Shown: positions 33,421-44,510 of the stretch, piece after piece
How positions within the stretch are numbered: position 1 is the first letter of the stretch
How the letters are laid out: every line of letters begins with the position of its first letter
DNA from: Dipteris shenzhenensis
Lineage: Eukaryota > Polypodiophyta > Polypodiopsida > Gleicheniales
NCBI GenBank assembly: GCA_047967505.1
Contig: CM106540.1
DNA length: 64,000 nucleotides
Reading direction: 5' to 3' (one strand)
Position numbers and translations under genes: made by a program
Notes under the pieces: model-generated
What the model saw: the letters and a program-made list of their open reading frames with translations, nothing else
The model's database searches: none
What the model was told of the DNA's origin: nothing

Positions 33421-34597
33421 GAAAGAAGAAGATCAAGTGCTTCTATTGCAACAAGGCACGCACAAGCAGAATGAGTGCCGCAAGAAGATTACAGATGAGA
33501 AGAACGGAGTGAAGAAAGAGTCCAGCAACAGTGCGCAGACAGTACCAATAGAGCTGTTCTTTGCAATTGAGGAGATTTGCACGGAGGCAGTTCATGTACC
33601 TGCAGATGAACCTTGGATCATTGACAGTGGTGCATCGTGCCACATGACCAGTCGGAAGGATTAGTATACCTCTCTACAGCTGGTAGGGAATGACATTATG
33701 GTAGCAGTCGGCAATGATGCAAAATGTCTAGCAAAAGAAAAAGGTACGACTGCTCTCAAGTCAGATGGAGTTGTAAAACAGTTGTCCGATGTTCTTTATG
33801 TGCCAGATATCAAGAGGAACTTGTTGTCCATTTCTGCGATCACGGATCGGGACCTCAAAGTTCAATTCGATAAGAATGGTGCACAGATCCTGGACCTTCA
33901 AGGAAAGGTTGTTGGTAAAGGTACACGGCGCAACAACATTTACAAACTCTCAACTTTCAGTGCTCGAGTGAATGTGAAGAACACTAAGCTATGGCATGAG
34001 AGGTTTGGTCATCTAAACCTTAGTTCTTTGAAGGAGATGCATAAAAGTGGAATGATTGCAGACCTATGTGAAGCTTGCATGATGGGCAAGCAGCATGGGC
34101 AGCCCTTTCTTAAAGAGGCCAGCAGGGCAAAGGCTCCTCTAGAGCTCATTCACACGGACCTCTGCAGAAAGATGGAGACGGAAGCTTTGGGTGGTTCCTT
34201 CTACTTCATGACGCTGATCGATGACTACAGTAGAAGGATATGGATATACTTCTTGAAGACGAAAGACGAGGCGTTCAGTAGGTTCAAGGAATGGCATGTA
34301 ATGGTCAAGAAAGAATCGAGGAGGAAGGTGAAGAAGCTGAGATCAGACAGAGGTGGAGAGTTCACATCGACTGAATTCGAAAGTTACTGCAAAAGTCACA
34401 GAATCAAGAGGCAAAAACCCCCGCCACATACATCACAGCAAAATGGAGTACTAGAATGCAAGATGCGCGTCATCTGCAAAATGGGCCGGATTATGATGAA
34501 AGGGAAAGATTTGCCAAAGACTTTCTGGGCTGAAGCATGTAACACTGCAGTTTACATCCTCAATCATAGCTACACTAAGGCTGTGAACGGGGGATGA
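33421..34597 (+). pseudogene. Copia zinc knuckle, protease and integrase
   Basis: A zinc knuckle (KIKCFYCNKA, then HKQNECRKK one frame over) is split by a frameshift near 33,456. Protease keeps WIIDSGASCHMTS. A TAG follows at about 33,662. Integrase has the HHCC region (LWHERFGHLNL, LCEACMMGKQHG) and the DDE core: Asp in LIHTDLC, Asp in LRSDRGGEF, and Glu in QQNGVLECK. It ends YILNHSYTKAVNGG with a frame break at 34,597. This is the best-preserved enzyme in the element. Confidence 0.92.
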
Positions 34598-36259
34598 CTC
34601 CACTACAAGCCTTTTCTCATAAGAAACCTTCAGCTGCACATTTCAGAGTTTTTGGATGTGACTGTTTTGTGCATGTCCCTGATGCTGCCAGGACCAAATT
34701 CAATTATGCTTTGATGACAGAAGTGATCCGTGCTGATGAACCCAAGTGTCTTAAAGAGGCACAGGGCGATGATAGGTGGATGGAGGCTATGTAGTCGGAG
34801 TATGGCTCCATAATGAAGAACAACACTTGGGACCTTTTAGATCAACCACCAAAACGCAAGGTAATTAGAACCAAGTGGGTGTACAAGACCAAGTACAACT
34901 CCGACGACACGTTGGATAAGTACAAGGCTCAGCTCATGGCAAAAGGATTTGCACAGGTACATGGTTTTGATTATCAAGATACTTTGGTTCCCACAGCTCG
35001 ACTAACCACAATTCGCAGTGTTTTGGCTTTAGCTGTCCAGGGAAGTTGGCCCGCGTTTCAGATGGATGTGAAATCCGCCTTTCTGAATGGAGATCTCAAG
35101 GAGGAGGTATACATGGAACAACCACCAAGTTTTGAGATCCTTGATTCAGAAGGTAAAGTCTGCAAACTGAAGAAGGCACTTTACGGGCTAAAACAGGCCC
35201 CACGAGCATGGTACCAGTGAATTGATGCCTACTTTCTGCAAAACGGGTTTAGGAGGAGCCCATCTAATGCAAATTTGTATATCTTCAGAGAAGGAGGCAG
35301 GTGTATGATCATGGTCCTTTATGTGGACGACCTTGTCATAATAGGGAACCATGAAGAGAAGATCTCACAGACGAAGCATTTGCTAGGAAGAGAGTTTGAA
35401 ATGACAGACCTCGGACTGATGCATTTTTGTTTGGGGATTGAAGTTTGGCAGGAGCCGAAACAAATCTTCATTTCACAGCTGAAGTATGCTGGAGAGATAC
35501 TGAAGGCATTTGGCATGGCTGAGTGCAAAACAGTTGGTACCCCTATGGAGGTTGAAGCAAAGCTCTCAAACGAGGATTCATCACCACTCGTGGACGAAGC
35601 GAAGTACAGAAGGCTTGTGGGTAGCTTGATCTACCTGTGCAACACACGGTCGGACATCAGCTTTGCGACTGGTGTACTAAGCAGGTTTTCCAATAAGCCC
35701 CGGGAGAACCATTGGAGGGTAGGGATGCGGGTGCTGAAATACATCAAAGGCACACTTGATTATGGCATCACCTATACCAGGGGCAACATCTTGACCAGAT
35801 TCTGACTCGAATTGGGCAGGAGACGTGGATAGCAGGAGATCAGTGACAGGGTACTATTTCTCACTTGGATCTGGAGTTGTGTCATGGGTCAGCAAGAAGC
35901 AATCCACAGTTGCTCTTTCTTCTACCGAGGCCGAGTACAAATCTGCATGCTTTGCTTCTTGTGAAGCAGTGTGGTTGAGGAGGATTTTGGGGGACATGGG
36001 TGCAGTGCAGAACAAGCCTAAGCAGTTATCATGTGACAATCAGAGTTGCATGGCGATTGCAAAGAACCCGGTGTTCCACGCTCGCACAAAACACATTGAG
36101 ATTCAATATCACTTTGTACGCGAGCTGATCATGGATGGAGAGGTCGACTTGGTGTACTATCCGACTACAGAGAATGCTGCGGACATCTTCACGAAGGCTC
36201 TTGGAAGAGACTTGCTGGAGAGGCATCTTCATCGACTTGGCATTGGGCCGAAAAAGTAA
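34594..36259 (+). pseudogene. Copia integrase tail, reverse transcriptase and RNase H
   Basis: Starts with AHFRVFGCDCFVHVPDAART, jumps over the missing linker to YALMTEVIRADEPK, then RT: KWVYKTKYNSDDTLDKYKA, FQMDVKSAFLNGDLKEEVYM, LYGLKQAPRAWYQ, TGA stop at about 35,218, and VLYVDDLVIIG near 35,320. The YVDD centre is intact. A 2-bp deletion at about 35,803 (compare 31,088) breaks the frame before RNase H, which then runs to the stop at 36,256-36,259. Further stops include TAG near 34,792. Confidence 0.93.
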
Positions 36260-36289
36260 GTTCACTTGCGGGTGGACATTGAGGGGGGG

Positions 36290-37024
36290 TGTTAGATATC
36301 AATGCTCCACTCTCATGTAACTACACGAAAACCAGCTAACTCTACTTGTAAGCCCCCCATATGAGGAGAAGACTTTTGAGTAGCTCGGTTATTCGGTAGG
36401 TCCTGGTTTGGACACCAGATGGGGGCCATGTGTGGCCTAATGGCTGGACGGCTTCAGATAGAGTTGGCACACTGCCAAGTAGGCTACATGCAAGTGCGAG
36501 AAGACATCCCTTGACTGACCGCACTGAGGGTAGACGGAGCATTTCCCGGGGCAGTCCACTCTCGGGTTGCGAGGCCCGTTTGGAGCCTCAAATGATCCCG
36601 GATGGCTGTGGGCCGCCGAACGGCAACCGTAGGTTAGTTGCTCTATTTTGCACACCGATTCTATCGTATGGTCAGTGGCCTATTTCGGGACCGACCCCCA
36701 GTCGACCATTTTGGGCGGACTAGGTCGACCACCCAATTGAGCCTAACCGACTACGATTGGTGGCTATATAAGAGCAAGCCCATGAAGCCCATTTCATCAC
36801 TGGCTACAGCAACCTTGATTCCTTAGCATTTAGCCTCCGTCTTCTACTCTTTCCAGTACGCCATCGAAGCTTCTTTCACAGGAGTGCACGGTTGGGAGGC
36901 AGCACCATCTATTGTATCAGTTATATAGTAATCAAATTTTTGATTCTCCATACTATCTTGTTTTCTCTCTTGCGTACGAGATCCTGCTATCTATTGAGCA
37001 CAGACGTTGTATTATTTTCTTACA
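36290..37024 (+). repeat. Copia LTR-C (complete, 735 bp)
   Basis: Intact LTR, TGTTAGATATC to TTTCTTACA, preceded by a purine tract (attgaggggggg). A TATA-like tatataag lies at about 36,764-36,771, in the position of the LTR promoter; the equivalent in LTR-B is at about 32,382. Reference copy for the other two. Confidence 0.93.
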
Positions 37025-37165
37025 CTTTGCATGGTCGATTCTTGCATTAAACATCATTTTTGCCTCAGTGTGATGCACATCCATCAAAAAACATGCTCCT
37101 AGGTGTGTTATCCAAACAAGTACTTATCAGATGGGCACACCACATTGCATTCAACTCAATACTAA
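37025..37165 (+). repeat. 182-bp satellite, residual piece after Copia
   Basis: Continues exactly the monomer cut at 30,243 (ctttgcatggtcgattcttg) through one unit boundary at about 37,097, then stops in mid-monomer at actcaatact, where AT-rich transposon DNA begins. Confidence 0.93.
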
Positions 37166-37364
37166 ATTATTTATACTATCTTTTATAATTCTAAACCATA
37201 AAATCACAAATTTAAATTAGAGATTCTATTAGCTAAATGCATGTATCGTTGTATCACCATCAAATTTTAATAAAATAAAGTAAAAGTAAAATAAAAGAGA
37301 TTAATTTAATAAAAAGCTACAACTAATAGGAAAAATATTCAAAAGAGGCTAATATTTTCTATAA

Positions 37365-40012
37365 TTGTTCCACAAGAAGATGGCAAAAGATTTCATTCCT
37401 GGGATGGAGGTGATATTATGTTGCCAAAGAGAAGTAGTTGCATTTACTACAATCCATAATAGTGATCCAAATTCTCTTTGTCACTTTCAAAGACTTGGCG
37501 AAGATATTTCTGTACCAAAGATTCTTAGTGCACATGTTGAGCTAAAGCATAAGTGTGGAGATATGGAAGTACTTGAGATGTTATGCCTTATAATCATTTA
37601 TTGCATGGGATAGAGAGAGACTTATCCAACACATATCATCGGGAATACAAAGTGCAATTCTTTGGATTTTAGTGGGCGAGATATTTTGCAAATGATATCA
37701 TTTTCAAATAAGAACATAGCGGAAGGTCAAGTTTTTGGGGTTTGAACACTGGGATCAGTGGGTCATTTGCGAAGATGAGGATTGTGAAAGTTACTAATAC
37801 CTACTCATGAGGCTCTCTTGATTTCTGGTAAATTATAAGAAAAACCCAAATTTTGAACAACAGATAAAGCCTCATATAAATGGAAAAAGTATTTGCAATA
37901 ATGCATATCGCATTACCACAGGATTATCACATGGCACATACTGGGATTTGGCAAACAAAGTAAAGTATGGAGTAAAGCTTAACATTCATTGAAACACAAG
38001 AAGGCCCAAAACAAGAGCCTCAACAGTCTCGGCAACATCAATTTTAAAAGACTACATTCATGAAAATGCTTTGCCTCAACCCCATCTATCTAAAATACAT
38101 CCTCCAATAGGTTTGACAAAAAAAGATACGTTTAAGTCTATTGGAGAAACACAGAGGCAAAGAGGGCATGCTCGGACATCTTTTCATAATTTGTATACTC
38201 TTTGGAAGAAGAGCTTTGTACATGTTAAAATCCCAAAAAGGCAAAAAATGTCAAAGTGCAGTGATTGTGATGATCTAAAGCAAGCACTTGAGAGTGCAAC
38301 GTCTCTAGAACAAAGAGAATCATACCCAAAAAAAAAAGAGAATTTCATCATGGACTGGTTCGGCATTCTAGACTAAAATATGCATTTTGGAAGGAGCAAG
38401 CTATTTCTCATCCAAATGAGTACATGTGCATTATTGTAGATGGTATGGATAAGAACACAACAACATTACCTCAATGCATAAATACTCCACCTAAGCTACA
38501 AGGAAACTACTTTTTGAAGACACATCTATGTGGAGTGTTAGTGCATGGATTTAAGTTTTTTGCAAACATATGGATTGATTCCTTGCATCTACATGATAGC
38601 AATCAAGTTGTAATGTCAGTTATGAAGGCAATTCACTGTGTACATGCAGAGAAAGGTCACCTACCAGCAAATTTGAGAATACAAGCAGACAATTGCGGAT
38701 GAGAGAATAAGCATGTACTCTTTTTTGCATTTTTCTCAATGCTAATTGTTCATTGAAGTTGGGTTTTTGTTGGTTGGACACACATGAGGATATCGATCAG
38801 GTTTATAGCATAGTCTCAAGAGAGCTAAAACACAAGGGCATGGAGACGATGGATGACTTGATACGAAAATGTGGGAGGCAAGCTGGTGGCCACAAGGAAG
38901 GTATAGTATGCTCCATGGTTGAAAGGATGTATGATTGGAAGAGCTTTATTCTACCTTTTATACAAAAAGGTGGTGATGCCCTGATCGGTCATAGCGCTCC
39001 ACACTACTTTCGCTTTTTCTTAAAGGATGAAAAACCAGTGATGTAGTGGCAACACTATTCTCATGATACAACATGGAAACCAGAACAACCTTAGTGTCTC
39101 TTAACTTCAATCCCGAGTGAAGAAATGCATCCTATATGGGCTCCTATAAAAGAATTCAGCGAGAAATCTAAAGGTGAAATAGAAGGCTTAAAAGCTTTTA
39201 TTGCATACAAAGAGGAAATGCTTCGTAGATTTCGTGATTAGAAACCCTCTTGGAAGGAACACACTACTGTTGTAATTAAAAAGACTTATCAATTGATAAA
39301 GGACCTTGAGAAAATGCGAGTAGATGTGATGCCAAGGAAAAACGGCCTTTATTTTAGCCAAATGATGTTGGTAACGACTTGCGCCCATCGTTTGATGTCT
39401 TTGAAAATGAGTTTGATTCGCTACTCCCACGTCCATATTGTGGTCCGAGGAAGAGAGAGTTTATGCCAAAAGTAGACATAGACATCCACTACTTTGTTGC
39501 AGTTCAACCATTGGACGATAACCATGAGAATGTTAAGTTCTGGGGTGGATGTGAGCATGGATGACAAGGGAAAAGTTGCAACATTTTTAGCACTATGGTA
39601 TGAACCAAGGGGTAGGAAGGAGAACCATGATAACAATACACTCTATATTGGCTGTTTGAAAAAGGAATGGGTTCCAAACCATAAAGCAATTTAAGAGCTT
39701 TCCACATAGACAATCATAGTATCTTGGAAATCAAGGACAAAGAAAATAAGGAAGCACATGGGATATTATGTAGAAGAAAAAATAAGAATACCGCTACCCA
39801 TTATTTTGCACATTACAAAGTTTTTGAAGATACTCGCTAAGGAGGAAGTAGAACGGACATTCAAACAAACTAGTTACCTATTTGTACTTAACACATTTGT
39901 AAAGGCAGAAATTGAGTTATTGAAAAGGCTACGTGTCAGACTCCTTTGTACAAAGACTCATGGAGAGCAATATTTCTTGCAAACATATGACATTGTAAAA
40001 TTGCAAGCATAG
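37365..40012 (+). pseudogene. DUF7869-like transposase, multiply broken
   Basis: Frames that fit together: 37,380-37,613 (MAKDFIPGMEVILCCQREVV), 38,050-38,375 (GHARTSFHNLYTLWKKSFVH), 38,424-38,702 (MCIIVDGMDKNTTTLPQ, NLRIQADNCG), 38,753-39,046 (GFCWLDTHEDIDQVYSIVSR) and 39,290-40,012. The ordered motifs VDGMD, DNCG-x-ENK and THEDIDQ-x-YS resemble the core of proteins annotated as DUF7869, which I recall as transposase-like; D-D-E chemistry is inferred. Breaks are a frameshift at about 38,370, TGA at 38,701, TAG at 39,044, TAG at 39,239 and later stops. A late FVAVQPLDDN segment fits the same family. Confidence 0.6.
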
Positions 40013-40019
40013 CTATTAC

Positions 40020-40439
40020 TATTTTTGGAGCACATTTAAGAGTGTGTCATGCCTCTTGTCTATTTTAACGTTTAAATTTTTTGGGACTTCAAGAGTGTTA
40101 TAGTTTTCTACATCAAATTTTAAGTGCATTCTTTTTGAATAAATTAAATTATTAATAAGTCTTTATTTTGAAAGTGATTTTTCATGGATTTAAATTAATG
40201 TGTCTTTTTTTTTTTACGTGAATAGGATTGTTAAAAATAAGAAGTACAAAAGTAGGATTTAATTGAAGTTTTTGCATTAGTAGTGCACCATTATCAAGAC
40301 AGCTTGTGAAATTTATTATGTGGAAATGATAGTGCCAAAAAGTTAACTTTTGATTCTCGAATGATATTTTCATAAAGTAAACTTTTCAATTGGGAAGGAA
40401 TTTTTGGATTAGTCCAAGAGTAGACATATGAGTCCAAAA
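40020..40439. other. AT-rich spacer between convergent genes
   Basis: No frame or repeat recognised; presumably the shared 3' region of the two convergent transposon genes. Confidence 0.5.
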
Positions 40440-41341
40440 TTAATGAACTTCATCACTATCAGACTTCTTGTCTACTTGTAAATAAGCTGCACCCAAACAT
40501 TCTACACATGGAGCTCGAGTTCTTTTGGCTCTCTTTCTTGAAAAAGGTGTTGAAGTTGAACCTACCCCAAAATAACCCCTTGGCGTTCCTATAGTTATAG
40601 CTATGAATGGTGTCACTACAGTTGTATATGGTGTAGTTACAGTCGGAGATACTATGATTACAACCAAAGATGTTATTGGGGATACATCCATAAGATGATC
40701 CCTTGGCATTCCTGTAGTTACTACCATAGATGAAGTCTCTATAGTCGTAGATGGTATAGTTTCGGCCATAGATACTATACATCCAAAAATCATTGATGGT
40801 GACTCTATAGATGGTGACTCTATAGTCATAGATGGTATAGTTTCAGCCAAAGATGTTATTACGTAAGATGACCCCTTGGCATTCCTATAGTTACTACCAT
40901 AGATGGTGTCTCTATAGTCGTAGATGGTATAGTTTCAGCCAAAGATGTTACCTATCGGTGGTGCACTTAGTGCAACTACAACAATACTTCGCAATGTATC
41001 CCACATTTTTTTTGGTAATATTAAGGCATTAAGTAATTCAGGAAATCCTTGAGCTGAATCTCGTATAGCCTTCATAAAGTACTTCTTGTCGATGACCCAT
41101 AACTTTTATATCAGGTCTTCATCCTTCTGCGATTACATGCAACTTCCATCAAACCATTGTCTTCAATAGTTATCCGTCAGTCACCGCCATTATTTTGTAC
41201 TATTTCTGCACTCTATGCAGAGCTTGACACTTTCTCAGTGGTGATCACCAAGTAGGAATTTGAATTTCTCTCCAAATAACACCAACCATGATCGATGAAA
41301 TTCTCAATGACATTGACCTTTGGAGCATCAGACTTTGCCAT
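40440..41341 (-). pseudogene. Second gene of the DUF7869-type transposon
   Basis: Starts with ATG at 41,341 (MAKSDAPKVNVIENFIDHG, WCYLERNSNSYLVITTEKVS), stops at TAG near 41,214, and resumes in fragments to a long 3' frame at 40,850-40,440 rich in Ser, Thr, Ile and Val. That part contains a tandem repeat with SMAETIPSTTIE and VVTTGMPRDHLMD units, and ends RKRAKRTRAPCVECLG. No domain is recognised. Its start codon coincides with the deletion breakpoint of the derivative at 53,758. It may encode a DNA-binding accessory protein, but that is a guess. Confidence 0.45.
40660..40960 (-). repeat. Coding minisatellite in the second gene
   Basis: The phrase atagatggtatagtttc followed by gccaaagatgttat recurs three times, and gatgaccccttggcattcc with variants also recurs. 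The unit varies from about 90 to 110 bp with sub-repeats of atagatggt. It produces the repeated protein segment described for the gene. Confidence 0.8.
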
Positions 41342-41966
41342 GATTTCGTGAAAATTAATAATCATTTTATATTAAATTTCAAACTTCAAACTAGCTACAT
41401 GGAGTTCACTTTTATACTATTGTATTTTTTATACAAATTAGCTTTAAACTATAGTTTAATTATATTCTTTCTTTAAATTTGATACTTAAATCAAAAAATT
41501 AAATTTAAAATTTCAACTCTAGATATCATGAAATTTAATATTTATTTTAAACAAATATAATTTCTCTTAAATTTTTATGTATATTATGTTAAAGCAAAAT
41601 TTTAATTTTTTTTAAATATATTTTTTTAAGCTTTTAAAGTAAATATATATATATATATATTAATGTATGTTTGAAATTTTTTTTAATATTTTTTTTTCAC
41701 TTTTTAAAGTAGATTTTTATATGTATTAAATTGATACATTTTAAATTTTAAATACATATTAGATTTAATATCTTTTTAAAATAAATTTATATAAATTCAT
41801 TTTTGTATTCAATTACTTTTAAGATATAATTCCCCCCCCAGCGATTGCTAATGTAACAGGTTTGGGGGGTGGTTCCCCTTCCCTCCTCTCATTAGCGTCC
41901 CTCCCCACCCACCCCCTGGTGACAAACCCCCCCTCACCTCAGACAATGACCCCTCGCCGCCGGTGC

Positions 41967-42203
41967 CTCGGGGGGGTCACTCATCATATGTAACCCTATC
42001 ACGTGAGTTCAACAGAAGGATATTTTTTATTTACAGAAATAAATATACATAAGGGACTATTTAAAATAGTTTTAGAAAAAATTTACAGATTTGTATAGAA
42101 AAGGGCTACATTTTATTGATGAAAAATTTACAAAGAAGGGATTTTAGAAATAGGCCTTGAACGCACGTGGTATAGAGGGTTTATATATAGTGACCCCCCC
42201 GAG
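41967..42203. mobile_element. 237-bp MITE with perfect 15-bp terminal inverted repeats
   Basis: Ends are CTCGGGGGGGTCACT and its exact complement AGTGACCCCCCCGAG. An 8-bp direct repeat GCCGGTGC flanks it (41,959-41,966 and 42,204-42,211). The inverted partner of segment A near 53,110-53,125 lacks the element and has one target copy, an independent empty site. No coding capacity. An 8-bp duplication suggests a hAT-type MITE, although the termini are not the usual hAT CAGGG form. Confidence 0.9.
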
Positions 42204-42212
42204 GCCGGTGCA

Positions 42213-42246
<34 letters not shown>
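42213..42246 (+). repeat. (GA)n microsatellite
   Basis: Seventeen or so GA units. The matching (CT)n at 53,063-53,106 in the inverted copy is longer, so the array has changed length since duplication. Confidence 0.95.
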
Positions 42247-42249
<3 letters not shown>

Positions 42250-42672
42250 CAGATGAATGAGACAACATGCAATAGAATTGGTATCTCAAAATAACCTTGA
42301 GGATTCAAACATGCCAACCTTTAAAACTAAATTGTTAAGTATATTAGTGCCTTTAACATTGAAGCGAATGGAGGAACACTCAATGGAGTAAAAATCTTAG
42401 CAAGGATGACTAATTGTAGATACTAAGCAATAATTATATAGAAGAGAGAAGCTCCTCCGAGAGGCGTGAATGTTTGGAAAAAAACACAATTAAATCTATG
42501 TCAAAAACACCCCAAAAGTAGAAGAAGATTCATAGGTTCAATCAAGAAGACAAAGAAAGAGCAAAAAAGCCACTGAGTCTTTCTTCACCTTTAACCCCCA
42601 CTATTATTGTTCTTCTTTAAATCCTTGTGTTCATGTGAATGGATATGCATCTAATGACGTGGTATCCGTCAA

Positions 42673-43076
42673 GATGGAAGGAAGCTTTGCAAACAATAAG
42701 TTTTAGCAAAAACAATTCCACTAGAAGGCTGAACATCAAACCACTCATGTTGTCATGCATCTCTAATTTGGAAAACAATGTTTCTTAACCTATATATATC
42801 AATGGGGGTGGTACCCAGTAGCATGGAAGAAAGCTTTTCAAACAATAAGGTATGGCAAAACTTTAAAGAGGCTAAAATAATTGTATTAGAAGGTTGAATG
42901 TCAAACTGCTTGTTAAAAGAGGCCACATTTGAGGCCCAAATGTTAATAACCTAATAAAACATGATCTACGTATGGTATCCTAGCTAGCTACTGACCCTAC
43001 CTAACCTAACCTCACCCATTAATATGCAACTTTGACCCAAAAAGAGTGTTCACAAAAAACATTTTTCACAACAAAT
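42673..43076 (+). repeat. Segment B, left copy (direct partner 52,197-52,605)
   Basis: About 405 bp beginning aagatggaaggaagctttgc and ending cacaacaaatcat. It holds two degenerate internal repeats (gcaaacaataagttttag and tcaaacaataaggtatgg). It recurs in direct orientation at 52,197-52,605, although the adjoining segment A recurs inverted. Confidence 0.92.
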
Positions 43077-43431
43077 CATCTACATCCAACTTCATATGAG
43101 ATGCTTCATAATCGTTGGGATCCAAGAGAAATTTCTTATTTTGATTTATAATGATCAACAATCCAATATCTCCCTCTTTTCCAACCACATCTTCTGTGAT
43201 TTGATGTATCGATCCAACATAGGTGTATGCACTTTTATGAGGTAACAAAACAAATAAGTGAACTCGTGTCAACTGTGCTCCCTCAATACTATATATGTCA
43301 AAGTACCAAGGTATGCTTTTTTCTCCAAATCCACTTACAACTTTCTCAACCTTCTTCACATTTGTGTCTTTCCTGTAAAAAACCCAAGCAATATACAAAC
43401 TATCATCTTTATAATCTTTGATGTTAGACAA
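43066..43431 (-). CDS. Unrecognised 121-residue ORF
   Basis: An uninterrupted minus frame from ATG 43,431 (MSNIKDYKDDSLYIAWVFYR) to LDVDDLL and stop. Composition is protein-like: mixed charge, no simple repeats, with segments such as VSGFGEKSIPWYFDIYSIEG and LLIIINQNKKFLLDPNDYE. It overlaps the last 11 bases of segment B. No family is recognised; it could be one exon of a larger gene or of a transposon. It is one of the few frames here without a stop. Confidence 0.4.
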   Translation of the reverse strand: MSNIKDYKDDSLYIAWVFYRKDTNVKKVEKVVSGFGEKSIPWYFDIYSIEGAQLTRVHLFVLLPHKSAYTYVGSIHQITEDVVGKEGDIGLLIIINQNKKFLLDPNDYEASHMKLDVDDLL

Positions 43432-43489
43432 AACACATTATCGATAAACATATCTGAAATAGAATCTAGAATTGACACTAGACATAGTA

Positions 43490-44510
43490 GTAGATTTGAG
43501 AAAGCACTAGATTCTAGGGAGATTTGGCCGCACTAGGGAGATTTGGCCGTGCGGCCAAATCTTATGGGCTTCTTTTAAAGCAGCAGAAGGGGAGGTTTGG
43601 ATGTGTGGCCAAATCATATGGGCTTCTTTCAAAGCACCAAAGTTTGGAAAGATTTGGCCTTGTGACCAGATCTTGTGGGCTTCTTTCAAAGCACTAGGGT
43701 CTGGAGAGATTTGGCCGTGCAACCAAATCTTGCTAGCTTCTTTCAAATCGGTCAAATCTTTCTAGCTTCTTTTAAATCACTTGGGTTTAGGGAGATTTGT
43801 CCGTGAGGCCAAATCTTGCTAGCTTCTTTCTAATCATGAGGGTTTATGGAGATTTGGTCGTGCGGCCAAATCTTTTCAAAGCACCAGGGTTTGGGGAGAT
43901 TTGTGTGCGGTCAAATCTTACTAGCTTCTTTCTAATCACGTAGAGTCTACGAAGATTTGGCCGTGCAGCCAAATCTTTTCAAAGCACCAGGGTTTGGGGA
44001 GATTTGGCCATGCAGCCAAATCTTTTCAAAGCACCAGTGTTTGGGGAGATTTGGCTACGATGTAAAATCTTTCTAGCTTTTTATAAGTCACGAGGGTTTA
44101 GGGAGATTTGGCTGTGCGGCCAAATCTTGCTAGCTTCTTTCTAATCACAAGGGTCTAGGGAGATTTGGCCGTGCAGCCAAATCTTTTCAAAGCAGCAGTA
44201 TTTGGGGAGATTTGGTTGTGATGCCAAATCTTTCTAGCTTCTTTTAAATCACTTGGGTCTAGGGAGATTTGGCCATGTAGCCAAATCTTGCTATCTTCTT
44301 TCTAATCATGAGTGTCTAGGAAGATTTGGCTATGTGGCCAAATCTTTTCAAAGCAGGAAGTTTAGGAAGATTTAGTTGTGATGCCAAATCTTTATAGCTT
44401 CTTTCAAATTACCAAGGTCTAGGGTGATTTGGCCGTACGGCCAAACCTTGTATGTTTTGAAAGAAGCCAGGAAGATTTGGCCACATGGCCAAATCTCCCC
44501 ATTTAAAATT
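43490..44510 (+). repeat. Palindromic tandem array, left arm of a foldback-like element
   Basis: About fifteen units of roughly 60-70 bp. Each carries the palindrome GATTTGGCCGTGCGGCCAAATC followed by ttgctagcttctttcaaag and caccagggtttggggag. Every unit can fold into a 10-bp stem with a 4-base loop. Units differ by substitutions and by loss of the second half-palindrome. The small open frame across some units is meaningless. Confidence 0.92.

Larger units (their letters stand above)
30244..37024 (+). mobile_element. Copia element with three LTR copies, inserted in satellite
   Basis: Organisation: truncated LTR-A (30,244-30,574), partial pol (30,575-31,577), LTR-B (31,578-32,636), full-length but broken gag-pol (32,637-36,289), LTR-C (36,290-37,024). 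LTRs start TGTTAGATATC and end TTTCTTACA. Flanking 5-mers CTTTA (30,239-30,243) and CTTTG (37,025-37,029) are a target duplication with one change; the satellite reads CTTTG at this spot, so the site is clean. A tandem LTR-int-LTR-int-LTR array with a deletion in the first unit explains the layout, probably from unequal recombination between two copies. Confidence 0.93.
41342..42672. repeat. Segment A, left copy of an inverted pair (partner 52,640-53,758)
   Basis: AT-rich DNA, a G/C-rich patch at 41,830-41,965, a (GA)n microsatellite at 42,213-42,246 and unique sequence to ggtatccgtc. Its reverse complement forms 52,640-53,758 with high identity. The homology starts at 41,333, inside the second gene. 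The left copy is longer because a 237-bp element is inserted at 41,967. It is untranslated transposon DNA with no gene called. Confidence 0.92.
37166..43076. mobile_element. DNA transposon with DUF7869-like transposase and convergent second gene
   Basis: Contains a plus-strand transposase (37,365-40,012) and a minus-strand gene (41,341-40,440), plus non-coding DNA to about 43,076 that recurs at 52,197-53,758. Part of the left region (37,795-37,870) recurs at 53,759-53,845, directly joined to sequence matching 41,333. The second locus is thus an internal deletion derivative of this element. Terminal repeats were not found, so the outer ends are uncertain. Confidence 0.55.

Noticed and set aside
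43490-44510. CRISPR-like array (regular palindromic repeats with spacers)
   Set aside because: Spacers are themselves repeated, repeats are degenerate, no cas genes are present, and the genome is a plant.
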